NCBI GenBank assembly: GCA_946626605.1
Contig: CAMOUL010000012.1
Coordinates: 1 to 56,528 of the forward strand
Direction of reading: 5' to 3'
Length of the DNA: 56,528 bases
DNA from: an uncultured Bacteroidales bacterium
GTDB lineage: Bacteria; Bacteroidota; Bacteroidia; Bacteroidales; Paludibacteraceae
Shown: in pieces, positions 1 to 9,800 of the stretch
Layout of the letters: each line of letters begins with the position of its first letter
How positions within the stretch are numbered: position 1 is the stretch's first letter
Notes under the pieces: generated by a model
The model's database searches: none
What the model was told of the DNA's origin: nothing
What the model saw: only the letters and a program-made list of their open reading frames with translations
Translations under genes and position numbers: made by a program

Positions 1-285
1 ATGCACAGCGATGTGTATTTCCGCACGAACAAACAGACCGGTAAGACCTTCACCGGCAAGCTCTGCTACCCCTCGGACAAGGAACCGAGTGCCGCACAGA
101 TCGCAGCGAAAGCACGTTTCGCGAAAGTCGTCGCTGCAGTACGCACTATCCTCAACGATCCGACGGAGAAAGCCAAACTGCAGGCAGAGTACAAATCCCA
201 AACCAAGATCGGCTCGCTCTTCGGCTATGCGATGCATAAGCTGAACGGGAACTACGACCAGAACGGCGATCCCATCAACGGCTAA
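1..285 (+). CDS. Small uncharacterised protein, possibly 5'-truncated by the window edge
   Basis: An open frame begins with ATG at base 1, so the true start may lie before the window. The visible product has 94 residues, is basic and soluble-looking, and has no signal peptide or membrane segment. It opens with a VYFRTNKQTGK segment and continues as a probably helical region (AAQIAAKARFAKVVAAVRTIL) ending in TKIGSLFGYAMHKL. The 126-residue protein at 821-1201 repeats the same order of features (Y.RT, a Gln-rich helix start, RF, VAA, an aromatic end), so the two look like distant paralogues. A smalltalk-like gene follows after a 38-base AT-rich linker of CTTTAAC/GTTTAAC repeats. The function is not known to me. 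The position beside a smalltalk gene recalls Bacteroides cassettes that contain small HU-like proteins, but no HU signature is seen. Confidence 0.6.
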   Translation: MHSDVYFRTNKQTGKTFTGKLCYPSDKEPSAAQIAAKARFAKVVAAVRTILNDPTEKAKLQAEYKSQTKIGSLFGYAMHKLNGNYDQNGDPING

Positions 286-323
286 CCCTTTAACAGTTTA
301 ACAACTTAACCCTTTAACGTCTT

Positions 324-527
324 ATGACTAAGAAAGAAATCCTGAAACTGGTGATCTCCGTGCTGATTGCGGCATTGACGGCATTGGCGGCAGGCTTGGG
401 ACTGAGTTCCTGCAACGTCACCCGTACCGTCACCACGCGAAGCGAGGCATGGCAGAAAGGCGACACCTCCGTCGTCATCCAAACCAAGACCGTCGAGAGC
501 TATGACGCTTCGAAGAAACTTTATTAA
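324..527 (+). CDS. Smalltalk-like small membrane or lipoprotein peptide
   Basis: This 67-residue protein starts MTKKEILKLVISVLIAALTALAAGLG and then has an LSSC motif. The N-terminal third matches the pattern of Bacteroidales 'smalltalk' peptides: a short Lys-rich start, one hydrophobic segment rich in Ile, Ala and Thr, and a Ser-Cys at its end. The Cys at about residue 30 could be a lipobox cysteine. Smalltalk peptides are usually only about 30 residues, so the polar Thr/Ser/Lys-rich tail of about 37 residues is an extension. The gene lies 38 bases after the small gene at the window start and is followed by a structured non-coding segment. The role of smalltalk proteins is unknown. Confidence 0.65.
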   Translation: MTKKEILKLVISVLIAALTALAAGLGLSSCNVTRTVTTRSEAWQKGDTSVVIQTKTVESYDASKKLY

Positions 528-540
528 TTATTATTCGTAA

Positions 541-777
541 CCAAAAAAGCGGGTTTTGCAAACCCTTTCAAAAACCCATTCGGCGTGTTGGGATTATTAC
601 ACCCGCATTGCAAAGCAGTTTTTTGACATTTTTTGTGAGCGAAGCGTTTTTTGGGAAGGCGGACGGACAACTTTGAGTTGTACGCAATGGTTAGCGGGTA
701 TTGGGCACCGGGAACTTGCTCACGAGGGACCAATAGACGATAAACATTAGACCGCAAGGTCGTACCGCCGCTTTTTT
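541..777 (+). ncRNA. Candidate structured RNA or long structured terminator between two small genes
   Basis: The 293 bases between the smalltalk-like gene and the next CDS contain an ordered set of helices. A 5' hairpin GGGTTT-TGC-AAACCC lies near 552-566. Further on, a long-range pair GGCGG (about 658) with CCGCC (about 767) encloses ACAACT/AGTTGT, then TATTGG/CCAATA, then GACC-GCAA-GGTC with a GNRA tetraloop. The closing CCGCC is followed directly by GCTTTTTT, as at an intrinsic terminator. Short frames on both strands here show no protein-like character. I do not recognise the family. It could be a small RNA, a cis-element of the next gene, or an elaborate terminator. Confidence 0.45.
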
Positions 778-820
778 GATTACCTAAAAAAACTATCAAC
801 CCTCAAAAACCTTAACAATT

Positions 821-1201
821 ATGGCATCAGTAACTTATTCAGCCGGAATTGATCATGTGTCCGGCGCATTGGCAAAACCCGGTAAGAGCGGTCAGCATAG
901 CTGCGAGAAGATGTTGCTCGCGACGCACCGAACCGCTGCAACGACCTCAAACAAGTGCAACCGTCTGTACCTCCGTACTCCGGTGAAACGCACCTCACCG
1001 CTGACGCAGCGTGAGCACCAGATCCGCAACCGCTTCATCGGCGTGGCAGCGATGATCCAGGAGCGCAGTCATGACCTGTCGAAGATCACGACCGACCAGC
1101 AGACCTTCATCGCTCAGAAGAACGAGCCGAACGGCGCAAAGACCATGAAACAATGGTATTGGCGCGTCTGCGGTCAAGAGTGGGATCAGGCGCACAGCTA
1201 A
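821..1201 (+). CDS. Uncharacterised small protein, distant paralogue of the first gene
   Basis: This 126-residue basic protein has no signal or membrane segment. After a Ser/Gly/Lys-rich start it contains NRLYLRTPVKRTSPLTQREHQ, then a helical stretch with RNRFIGVAAMIQE, and ends KQWYWRVCGQEWDQ. The layout (an aromatic-RT strand, then a Gln-rich helix starting before an RF pair, then an aromatic C-terminal helix) mirrors the 94-residue protein at the window start. A strong terminator follows its stop codon, so it closes the cassette. No function is assigned. A phage or chromosomal structural role, or nucleic-acid binding, would fit its charge, but neither is shown. Confidence 0.6.
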   Translation: MASVTYSAGIDHVSGALAKPGKSGQHSCEKMLLATHRTAATTSNKCNRLYLRTPVKRTSPLTQREHQIRNRFIGVAAMIQERSHDLSKITTDQQTFIAQKNEPNGAKTMKQWYWRVCGQEWDQAHS

Positions 1202-1227
1202 TCCCCGCGGCTGACAACCGCCCAAGG

Positions 1228-1263
1228 AGCGTTCCCCTTTACTCACGGGGGAGCGCTTTTTTT
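1228..1263 (+). terminator. Intrinsic terminator closing the small-protein cassette
   Basis: A 10-bp stem (AGCGTTCCCC at 1228-1237 with GGGGAGCGCT at 1248-1257, one G-T wobble) with a 10-base loop is followed by a run of seven T. It lies 26 bases after the stop of the 126-residue gene and before the response-regulator promoter. Confidence 0.85.
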
Positions 1264-1340
1264 ATACCCAAACCCTCAAACAAGGCGCAGCCCAAACCAG
1301 CGGCTCTGCCGCCAAACTTCCCAAAAATCTTCGATTTTGC

Positions 1341-1372
1341 TTGCATATATGCAAAAAAAAGTGTACCTTTGC
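1341..1372 (+). promoter_or_regulatory. Promoter of the response regulator, with a 14-bp palindrome over the -33 box
   Basis: The -7 box TACCTTTGC is at 1364-1372 and the -33 TTG at 1341-1343, 20 bases apart. The -33 box is the left end of the perfect palindrome TTGCATATATGCAA (1341-1354), followed by an A8 tract. This places the start codon at 1389, about 10 bases after the expected transcription start, and excludes the ATG at 1341. Confidence 0.75.
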
Positions 1373-1388
1373 AGCGATTTTTGGAAAT

Positions 1389-2066
1389 ATGAGTACCCGT
1401 ATTCTCATCATAGATGGCGATATCAGCCTCTCGACCGTGCTGCGCGACTACCTTGTCAGCCGCGGTTATCAGGCGTCGATGGTGACCTCCTCCAGAGAGG
1501 GTCTCGAGCGGCTCCAGGGCGCGCCGTGGGACATCGTTCTGATGGAGCTGCAGGGGCTCGGCATGAACGGTTATGAGTTGCTCAAGGAGATCCGTCATCG
1601 TCTGCCGAAAATGCCGATCTTCATCCTCTCGAGCCGTTCGGACCGCGAGGACCAGATGCGCGCCTTTGAGTTAGGGGCGGATGACTATATCACGAAGCCC
1701 TTCTCGATGGATCTGCTCATCTGCCGTATGGAAGCGATCTTCCGCCGGATAAGAGCCTATGAAGAGAACCGTCAGAAAGTTTTCCAACTCGGTACCCACA
1801 CCTTCGATTCGGTTCATCAGACTCTCGACGGCGCGCACCTCTCTTCACGGGAGAGCGACCTGCTGCTGATGCTCTGCCGCAACGAGGGGGAGGTGGTGGA
1901 TAAACATAAGATACTGAGCACCCTTTGGAAAGAAGACAACGCCTTCACGGCACGTTCCTTAGGCGTCTATATTAACCATCTGCGCGGTCATCTCCGGCCT
2001 ATCGGCTACGAGATCATCGCCGTGCGGTATAAGGGGTATAAGTTGGTGACTGGCGTCACCGTTTGA
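1389..2066 (+). CDS. OmpR/PhoB-family response regulator, RprY-like, with atypical receiver
   Basis: A 225-residue protein with an N-terminal receiver domain (about 1-118) and a C-terminal winged-helix DNA-binding domain (about 126-222, ending RYKGYKLV). The second half, including GADDYITKPFSM and the SLGVYINHLRGHL recognition region, resembles Bacteroides RprY. Lys103 and Ser81 of the switch are present. The phospho-acceptor position reads IVLMELQG, so residue 53 is Glu rather than Asp, and the acidic pocket reads IDGD rather than the usual VDDD. It probably cannot be phosphorylated normally and may be locked in an active-like state or regulated otherwise. No histidine kinase gene is nearby. 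The start is set by the promoter; rpe and comEC follow closely and may be cotranscribed. Confidence 0.9.
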   Translation: MSTRILIIDGDISLSTVLRDYLVSRGYQASMVTSSREGLERLQGAPWDIVLMELQGLGMNGYELLKEIRHRLPKMPIFILSSRSDREDQMRAFELGADDYITKPFSMDLLICRMEAIFRRIRAYEENRQKVFQLGTHTFDSVHQTLDGAHLSSRESDLLLMLCRNEGEVVDKHKILSTLWKEDNAFTARSLGVYINHLRGHLRPIGYEIIAVRYKGYKLVTGVTV

Positions 2067-2093
2067 AGGTTTGAAAGTTTGAAAGTTTAGGAT

Positions 2094-2738
2094 ATGAGAA
2101 TAATAGCACCATCCGTACTGTCCGCGGATTTCGGACACCTGGCAGATGATTTGGAGATGATCAACCGCAGCGAAGCGGATTGGCTTCATGTCGATGTGAT
2201 GGACGGCACTTTTGTGCCGAATATATCGTTTGGTTTTCCGCTGATGAAGCCCTTCAAGCAGTACTGCACGAAGCCCTTGGACGTGCATCTGATGATCGTT
2301 CATCCGGAGAAATACGTAGAGCGTTTCTGCGATGCCGGCGCCTGGTCGGTGGGCTTCCATTTAGAGGCAGTAGAGGACCCGCTACCCATTCTCGAGATGA
2401 TCCGAAAGAAAGGTGTGCGAACCTGCCTGACCATCAATCCGGATATCGACGTGAAACGCTTAGTACCGTACTTGGAGGAGGTCGATATGGTGCTGCTGAT
2501 GAGTGTTTTTGCGGGCTTCGGGGGGCAGAAATTCATTCCTGAGACGATATCCAAAATACGCTATATCCGCGAAGAGATCGACCGCCGCGGGCTGAAGACT
2601 CTCATCGAGATCGACGGCGGTGTAAACACCGGGAATGCTGCTACGTTGTTTGCCGCAGGCGCCGACGCCCTCGTTGCCGGAAGCGCTGTCTTCGGCGCCA
2701 AGGATCCCGAAAAAGCCATCCGGAAGATGAAAGAATGA
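2094..2738 (+). CDS. rpe: Ribulose-phosphate 3-epimerase
   Basis: This enzyme interconverts ribulose 5-phosphate and xylulose 5-phosphate in the pentose phosphate pathway. The 214-residue length is normal for the family. The TIM-barrel signatures are intact: APSVLSADF at 5-13, the metal-binding HVDVMDG with His32 and Asp34, His65 in DVHLM, and a later EIDGGVN loop holding the second catalytic Asp, followed by ADALVAGSAVFG for phosphate binding. The gene starts 27 bases after the response regulator, across a linker of GTTTGAAA repeats, and stops 4 bases before the comEC-like start. It is probably cotranscribed with both. Confidence 0.97.
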   Translation: MRIIAPSVLSADFGHLADDLEMINRSEADWLHVDVMDGTFVPNISFGFPLMKPFKQYCTKPLDVHLMIVHPEKYVERFCDAGAWSVGFHLEAVEDPLPILEMIRKKGVRTCLTINPDIDVKRLVPYLEEVDMVLLMSVFAGFGGQKFIPETISKIRYIREEIDRRGLKTLIEIDGGVNTGNAATLFAAGADALVAGSAVFGAKDPEKAIRKMKE

Positions 2739-2742
2739 ACGA

Positions 2743-3789
2743 ATGAAAGAAAAGTTACGCGCTTATCCTATGGTTATCTTGCTGCTGCCGCTGGTGGCAG
2801 CAATTTTGTTTTTTGTGGACCCTCCTCCGAAATACAGTCCTCGTCCTGCGCCGAACGCCCTCCAGGAGCGGTTTTACGACCGTCTGCGGGCTTCGGGTCT
2901 GGCAGGCGATGAGTTAGCGACGGCAGGTGCGCTGACGTTGGGCTACAAAGAGGAGTTGAGCCAGGAACTGAGGCGGCATTTTCAGGTCTCCGGCGCGGCG
3001 CATGTCTTAGCCGTCAGCGGGCTGCATACGGGTATCTTGTACGGGGTGACCGTATGGCTTCTGACGCTCGGCGGCCGGCTCCGTCCGATGCATGAGAACC
3101 GCATAGGCCGACGGGCGCTCAGCCTCGTCGTCATCGCAGCGATGTGGGGCTACGCATGGCTCACGGGCATGACTCCTTCCGTCGTCCGCGCCGTCGTCAT
3201 GGTGACGATCTTTGAAGTCGGGCGAATGAGTTATCAGCGGGCTTTCAGCCTCAACACCATCGCCGCAGCGGCTTTCTTCATTCTCATCGCACGTCCTACG
3301 GATCTCTGGTCCGTGAGTTTTCAACTCTCTTTCGCTGCCACCGCGGCGATCGTACTGATCGTTAATAAATCGATATATCGGGATGTCGAGATATCGAGAT
3401 ATCGAAATACGATTTTAGGCAAGATCGGTTCTTTTTTCGGAGGCATCATCGTCGTCTCCATCGCAGCGCAGATAGGGACACTGCCTATCACGATCCATTA
3501 TTTCGGTCAGGTGAGCACGTATTTTCTCGTGACCAACCTCATCGTCCTTCCTCTTGCCACGTTTTTGGTACCTTGCTCACTGATCTCCATCGCGTTAGGC
3601 GGAACGGTCGCAGGGGTACTTTTCAGCCGCATCACCTTCGCCCTCGCATGGCTCATGAATCACGCGGCAGGATGGATTGAGCACCTGCCCGGCAGTACCT
3701 TTCCCGCCCACGCCGGTTCCGGCATGGTGCTGTTTTATTATGTCCTTTTGGCATTATTTTTGTTGTTTCTCCCGAAAAAAATCGCATAA
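2743..3789 (+). CDS. ComEC/Rec2-type membrane protein, competence domain only
   Basis: A 348-residue integral membrane protein with about eight hydrophobic segments. It carries the ComEC competence-domain signature HVLAVSGLHTGIL (about 86-98), TGMTPSVVRAVVM, and the SFQLSFAATAAIVL segment. Full-length ComEC has an N-terminal DUF4131 part and often a C-terminal metallo-beta-lactamase domain; neither is present, so this is the short channel-only form. ComEC forms the inner-membrane pore for single-stranded DNA uptake. Residues about 209-223 (KSIYRDVEISRYRNT) are encoded by a run of ATATCGA repeats like those in intergenic gaps, inserted in frame between two membrane segments. Transport of DNA is inferred from the family only. 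Confidence 0.85.
   Translation: MKEKLRAYPMVILLLPLVAAILFFVDPPPKYSPRPAPNALQERFYDRLRASGLAGDELATAGALTLGYKEELSQELRRHFQVSGAAHVLAVSGLHTGILYGVTVWLLTLGGRLRPMHENRIGRRALSLVVIAAMWGYAWLTGMTPSVVRAVVMVTIFEVGRMSYQRAFSLNTIAAAAFFILIARPTDLWSVSFQLSFAATAAIVLIVNKSIYRDVEISRYRNTILGKIGSFFGGIIVVSIAAQIGTLPITIHYFGQVSTYFLVTNLIVLPLATFLVPCSLISIALGGTVAGVLFSRITFALAWLMNHAAGWIEHLPGSTFPAHAGSGMVLFYYVLLALFLLFLPKKIA
3368..3414. repeat. ATATCGA-type repeat run inside comEC
   Basis: A run of near-repeats of the unit (G)ATATCGA sits in frame inside the comEC-like gene and encodes a short polar loop. The same unit fills gaps or gene starts at about 25404, 32889 and 35581, and lies inside the FAD enzyme at 34853. Confidence 0.7.
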
Positions 3790-3802
3790 AATGCGCGCTT
3801 GC

Positions 3803-3834
3803 TTGCGTATGTCAAAAAAAAGTAGTAACTTTGC
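3803..3834 (+). promoter_or_regulatory. Promoter of the giant secreted protein operon
   Basis: The -33 TTG at 3803-3805 and the -7 box TAACTTTGC at 3826-3834 are 20 bases apart. The spacer is CGTATGTC followed by an A8 tract, the form shared by several promoters in this window. The TTG start codon at 3859 follows 24 bases after the -7 box. Confidence 0.8.
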
Positions 3835-3858
3835 GCCCGATTTGGAAAAAACAAGGAT

Positions 3859-6800
3859 TTGAAACTGTTTCGTACCCTCATATTAGTATGCCTCTTGTCG
3901 CTGTCCCCATGGATAGTGGCGGGTACGGAGTTGATCAGCAACAACCCTTATTGGTTCGGCGGTACGGACGCTTTCAATACGACTGAGGGTAATGATTTCT
4001 GGCTGACGTTTATCAACAATAATAACTTCGACCCAGTCAAGCCGGAGAACCAGAACGCCAAATTTGAGATGAGGGTGGCGGTCTCTGCGCGTGAAGCGGT
4101 AGATGTCAATATCGCTTACGGCAACACTATTCTCACCACGCTCCATGTAGCGGCAGGAACGACGGAGATCTATGAGATCCCGCGTTCCTTAACCCAAGTG
4201 ATACAACAGATATACCTCTTCGAGAGCGAGCAGAACGGTAAGAGCGGTGTACATGTCTATACGGCGCCGACCACCCCGGAGAACAAGAAGAAAGTCTTCT
4301 CCTGCTTCCTCTACTCCCGTACGAAGGACTCACCGCTCACCAGCCGTGACGCTTCGCTGGTCATCCCTACTCGATTCTTAGGCAAAGAATATATCGTCCA
4401 GACCTACCCGGAGGATGTGTACTCTTCGGAGTTCGGTATCGTAGCAACGGAAGATGGTACGATAGTGACCATCACTCCGACTTTTGATACCGAAGGCGGG
4501 AAGGCAGCAGGAACGGCCTTTGACGTGACGCTGAATAAAGGCCAGGCGTACCTCGTGGCTACCAAACGGCGCGAAGAGGGCTCGACGGATTTCAACGCCG
4601 ACTTCAGCGGAACGACCCTCTGCGCGGACAAGCCCATTGCGGTCTTTACCGGCAACCAGCAAACCGGTATCCCGAACAAAGAGGGTTACTCGCAGGACTT
4701 CATGGTTGAGCAGGCGCTGCCGCTCACGCAGTTCGGTACGGAGTTTTACCTGACGGGGCTGACGAACACCCTGTCCAACTATGCAGATATCGTGGCGCTT
4801 CATGACAACACGAACGTGACCATCACCACCTATGATAAATCGACAGGGGCAGTGAACACTTTCCCTAATGTGACCTTAAACCGCGGCCAGACCTTACAGA
4901 AGTTACCTCCCGACAGCGTGATGCTGGACCTCCACGATGAGATGAACAACGAGGTGATTATCCGCACGTCCGCCCCGGTCAGCTGTATCAGCTACACCTC
5001 CACCGCGGCGGAGAACAAGATATGCACGACGGTCGGATGGTCGCAGAAATGCTTTATCTACGGTGATCCGTCGTCCGCTATCATGCCTCATTGGGGGTTA
5101 CGGACGAACGCCATGACGTTCTTCACAGAGGTTCTGGACCCGCAAGGAAGCGGCACTCCGCAACATTTCTACGCATACGTAGTGACCGCAGCGAGTGATA
5201 TCAACACCTTTACGCTGAACGGTGCACCCGTCGCCTCTTCGGAGTTCCATACTTTCCAGGCGGATCCTACGAAGGCTTACGCACATCTGGAGTTACCCGA
5301 TGCGGCGCGTGCCAAATACAACCTCTTGGAGAGTACCGGAGGCGGTTTCGTCGGCATGGTCTATGGTATCACCGAGGCGCAAGCCTACTACTACACGCTC
5401 GGATTCAAGCCGGATGCCCACCCTGATTCGCTGTACGTCACCCATACGGATGAGGTCGTGATGTCCAAGGCATCGTACGACCTTGACAGCCTCGACGGAC
5501 ACGGTTGGTACCAGCGGCAATGGGACGAATGGATGCAAGATCATGAGCAGTTAGATACCGCCATCGTCTGCGACAGCTCGTTCGTATATTGGACGTTGGA
5601 GACCGACATAGAGCGCCCGGCGACGCAGATCGAGTGGTTGCTTTTCGACGTGACGGACGGTAAGAAGCCGACCGGTACCCCGGAGGCCTCCTCAATCACC
5701 ACCCCCGCGGCTACGGCCACCAAGCATAGTTGGCAGTATGAGTTCATCCTGCCGGAGGAGGAAATGGAGGACAGGCACCAGTTCTTCGAATATGAGCTGC
5801 AAACCGTCCTGCACCGCGAGCGGATCATGTGCGACGGCGAGGACTTGGACACCCTCAAGACCACCGTCCGCGTGACGAGGATCTATAACGACACCTTGTA
5901 CCGCGTAGTGTGCGTCGGCGACAGCTTGGAGTTCTTCTACGACAGTCTCTATAACCAGGACAACCTCACGCTTTATAACCCCGATTCGGCGGCGACGAAG
6001 TTCGTCGGCGTGAAGCAAGGTCAAGGGACGCATTATCTGGAGCCGTGGAAATACCAGGTGGAGGTCGGTACGTATCATACGTTCACCCGCAACTACCTCT
6101 CGCAGGCAGGTTGCGACTCGACGATGACACTCATCCTCTTCGTGTGCGACACCTTCCAGTATTTCGATACGATTCACCTCTGTACCAACCAGGATACGGT
6201 TTATCAGGAACGTACGTTCCGAGGCGCGAGTCTCAACCGCGACACGACGGAGGTGCCTATCGCATGGAAGACCAAAGCCTGCGAGTGCCAACTCGGTTCA
6301 TGGGCAGATAAGTTCCGCGACAAGAGAGGCAGACCGTTCGATGGCTGCGACTCGACCTACCATCTGACACTCATCCGTCATGAGAGTTATGTCATTCCTT
6401 TCCGCGACACCGTATGTCTGGACAAAGACGGGCACGGCTCTTATACCTGGTCCATCCAATACGGAACGAAAAAACGAACAATCACGGAAAGCGATCTCAG
6501 TTTGGATCCCGCTTATGGAGCGTTGGTAGGTGTCTTCCGCGACACGATGTACACGCAGACCTGCGCGGAGTGTAACGGCGGTCTGCATGGCTGCGACTCG
6601 ATCCACGAGCTCACGCTCATTATGCCTCAGTCCTATTATTTCGACGAGACGAAAGAGTGGTGCAAGCTGCACTACGACCCGGTTACCCACGATACCGTCC
6701 ATTCGTTCTTCCGATGGGAAGGTCACCGCGACGGAGCCGAGTATGTAGAACTGCGTACCTCCGGTGACTACTACGACTCCTGCCATACGACGAGGTACGG

Positions 6801-9800
6801 CTGCGACTCGATCTACCATCTGAGGCTGGACTATCGTGCAGCGCAAGAGTTATACGCGCTCACGGTCGATACGATCTGTACCGATGAGGACGGTACGTTC
6901 CCATGGATAGGACCCAAGGGCGAGCATCTGGAGGACATCTCATTAGACATGAAGATCCCTGCTAACCGGCGTTGCTCTACCATCTACCGCTCTGTAGAGG
7001 CAGGTTGCGACTCTATCTACGCGCTCCATCTGACCGTCATGCCTACGTTCTTCAAGATGGATACGGTCCTGATTACGCAGGAGGAAGTTTTTCATTGGCC
7101 GATCAACAATACCACCTACGGCGGCTCGAAAGCGACGGAGGATTATAACGTGCTGGTTACGCAAGACACCCTCTTCGTCACCGTTTCCAATCCGACCAAA
7201 CCCATCGGCACGCATTCTTGCGACAGTACGCACGTGCTCTTCCTGCGCGTCGGAGCGGTGTATCGCTATGATACTACCGATTTCGCCTGCGGTAACGACG
7301 ACCAATATGTTTGGATGGAGACCCGTCCGGAATTCATGCCGGAAGGCGTGCCTTTTGAGCGTATGACCATCACCGATCTGCCGGAACCCGGCCAGACCAA
7401 GACCTACGAGCAGCCCTTCGAGACCGTCTTGGGCTTCGACTCCGTCTTCTATCTCCATCTCTACCGCGCTCCGTCGTATCGCGACACCACCCATGCTTAC
7501 ACTTGCCAGCTACGAGAGTCCGGATCACCGTATATATGGAAAGATCATGAGGGACGTAAGATCTACGACAAGTCAGGTAATCAGGTGCCCTTTATACCGA
7601 ACACCTGGGCAGGCGACTACTACTATACAGACACGATGAAGACCAAGGGATATGATTGCGATAGTATCTGCGTACTCCATCTGCATATCTACCCGTATTA
7701 TGACTTCAACCAATCCCTCAATCACTGCCAGGGCGAGCCTTTCGCCTGGGAGGATCTGCCGGGAAACACGAAGCCTGTCTCCATTTATGATGATAAAGAG
7801 AACCCGATTTCCGTCATCCCGACGAACCATACGGGCGACTATCAATACACGCTGCACTTCAATACGATCCATGAATGCGACTCGGCTTGGCATCTGACGC
7901 TGCATATCGATACGGTTTATACAACCCCGGTGGAGATCACCCAAAGGGTGATGTGCGACAACGACACGATCCATTTCTTAGGCGAGCCCGTCTATGGTGC
8001 CAAATCGCCGTTACTGCCGGAAGGCGAGAGCGGACGGTCGGTACCGGGTGAGACGGACCGGTGGGTGGTCTTTGACCTCTACGGAAACAGTCAGACGACG
8101 GCCGGTTGTGACTCCGCCGTGCACCATCGCGTCACGCTCTACCGCACGTACTTCATACCGGATGAGCAACGGATATGCCAGGGTTCGGAGTTCGAATGGC
8201 ACGACAAAGAGATCTCTACGCTCCGCTGCGGTACGTTTGTCTTCTATGACTCGCTGAAGACGAAGGACTGCCCGGTCTGCGATCCCGAGACCGGCGAGTG
8301 CGGATGTGACTCCGTCTATAAGCTCACGCTCCATGTCGATTCGGTTTATCATATCTACGAGTCCATCACCCTGTGCGACTATGACTCGATCACCTGGCAG
8401 GGTCACCATTTCGCGGGCCCGAAGTTAAAGAATCCTGCAGCGGGCTATCGTGTGCTGCATAAGGCGGACACGACGTATGGCGATACTGTGGCTCGTCTCT
8501 CTATCCATGACTGCGACTCGATCCATTATCTGAGTCTGCGTGTGGCTCCGTCGTACGACACCACGATCGTTCGGCACGTATGCGACAACGATGATTCGCA
8601 GTTTGCCCATATCTATATCTTCCAAGATACGCACGGCACTTATTTCCGTGACTCGTTAGAGTTCGGGCCGACGCGTTCGACCGAAGGTGTCCTCAAACCG
8701 GATATCACCTTCACCCCCTCGCACCTGCTCAAGACCCGTGAAGGCTGCGACTCGCTCGTCACCTATAAGGTGATCGTTCATCCGACCTATCGGTTCATCG
8801 ACTCCGGCAGAGGATGCGCGGGTACGGCTATCGAATGGCGAGGACAGACCATCATCGCTACCGGTACGTATTATGACAAACTGGAGACACAAGACGGTTG
8901 TGACTCGATCTACCAACTCGATTTCTACGTCAAGCCGTTCATCACCGTCCCGGTGCATGATTTCGCTTGCGATAACGAGATCTACTACCACCGCGATACC
9001 GTCTCCGGCACGGTCTTCGAGACCGAAGTATGGCACCCGGGAGCACCGCGGCCCGATCCGGATAAGATGCCGTATATCGAAGTGCGGTTCAAGGGCGTCG
9101 ATGGTTGCGACTCGATCGTCTATAACTACTACCTGACCATCTGTCCGACCTTCTCGTTCTTTGCAGAGACGGACGGTATCTGCTCGGGCGATACGTTCTA
9201 CTCGGAGGATCTTAATCATGCCTGGTCTGCTTGGGCGGTTGAGTACGACGTGGATACGTTCGTGCGTCCGTACGATACCCTCTTTATTGACTCGCTCACG
9301 ACGGTGATGGGCTGCGACTCGATATACACCCTCGCGGCGCATGTGTTCCCTGCCTACAGGCACATCGTCTATGACACCATCTGCTCCAACGAGTCATACT
9401 TATGGCCCGGAAGAGACAGCCGTCCGGACAGTCTCCTGACGGATCTGGTGTCGGGGCTGTATTTCCTCCGGGATAGTTTCCTGACGGTCGATGGATGCGA
9501 CTCTATCTACGAGACACAACTGCTCGTCGGAGCGTCGTTCATCTCCGAAGAGCACCAGACGCTCTGCGCCGACGACTCGCTCGATTGGCACGGATGGCAT
9601 ATAGCACATATCCTTCCTAAAGACGAGGAGTATTTCTACTACGACTCCGCCATCTCCGTCGTGACCGGTTGCGACTCCGTTTATCACCTGTACCTGACCG
9701 TTCTGGATACGACGATGGAGGTGCGTTATGACTCGATCTGTATCGGCGACACTCTCCTCATCGGCGATCATATATACACGCAAGGAGGCGATTATAAAGA

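Noticed and set aside
524..799. Small frames on both strands in the gap before the 126-residue gene
   Set aside because: They cover the structured segment, overlap each other antisense and show no protein-like pattern; RNA structure explains the region better.
1239..1598. 119-codon minus-strand frame over the response-regulator promoter
   Set aside because: Runs through a terminator, a promoter and the start of a well-supported gene in antisense.
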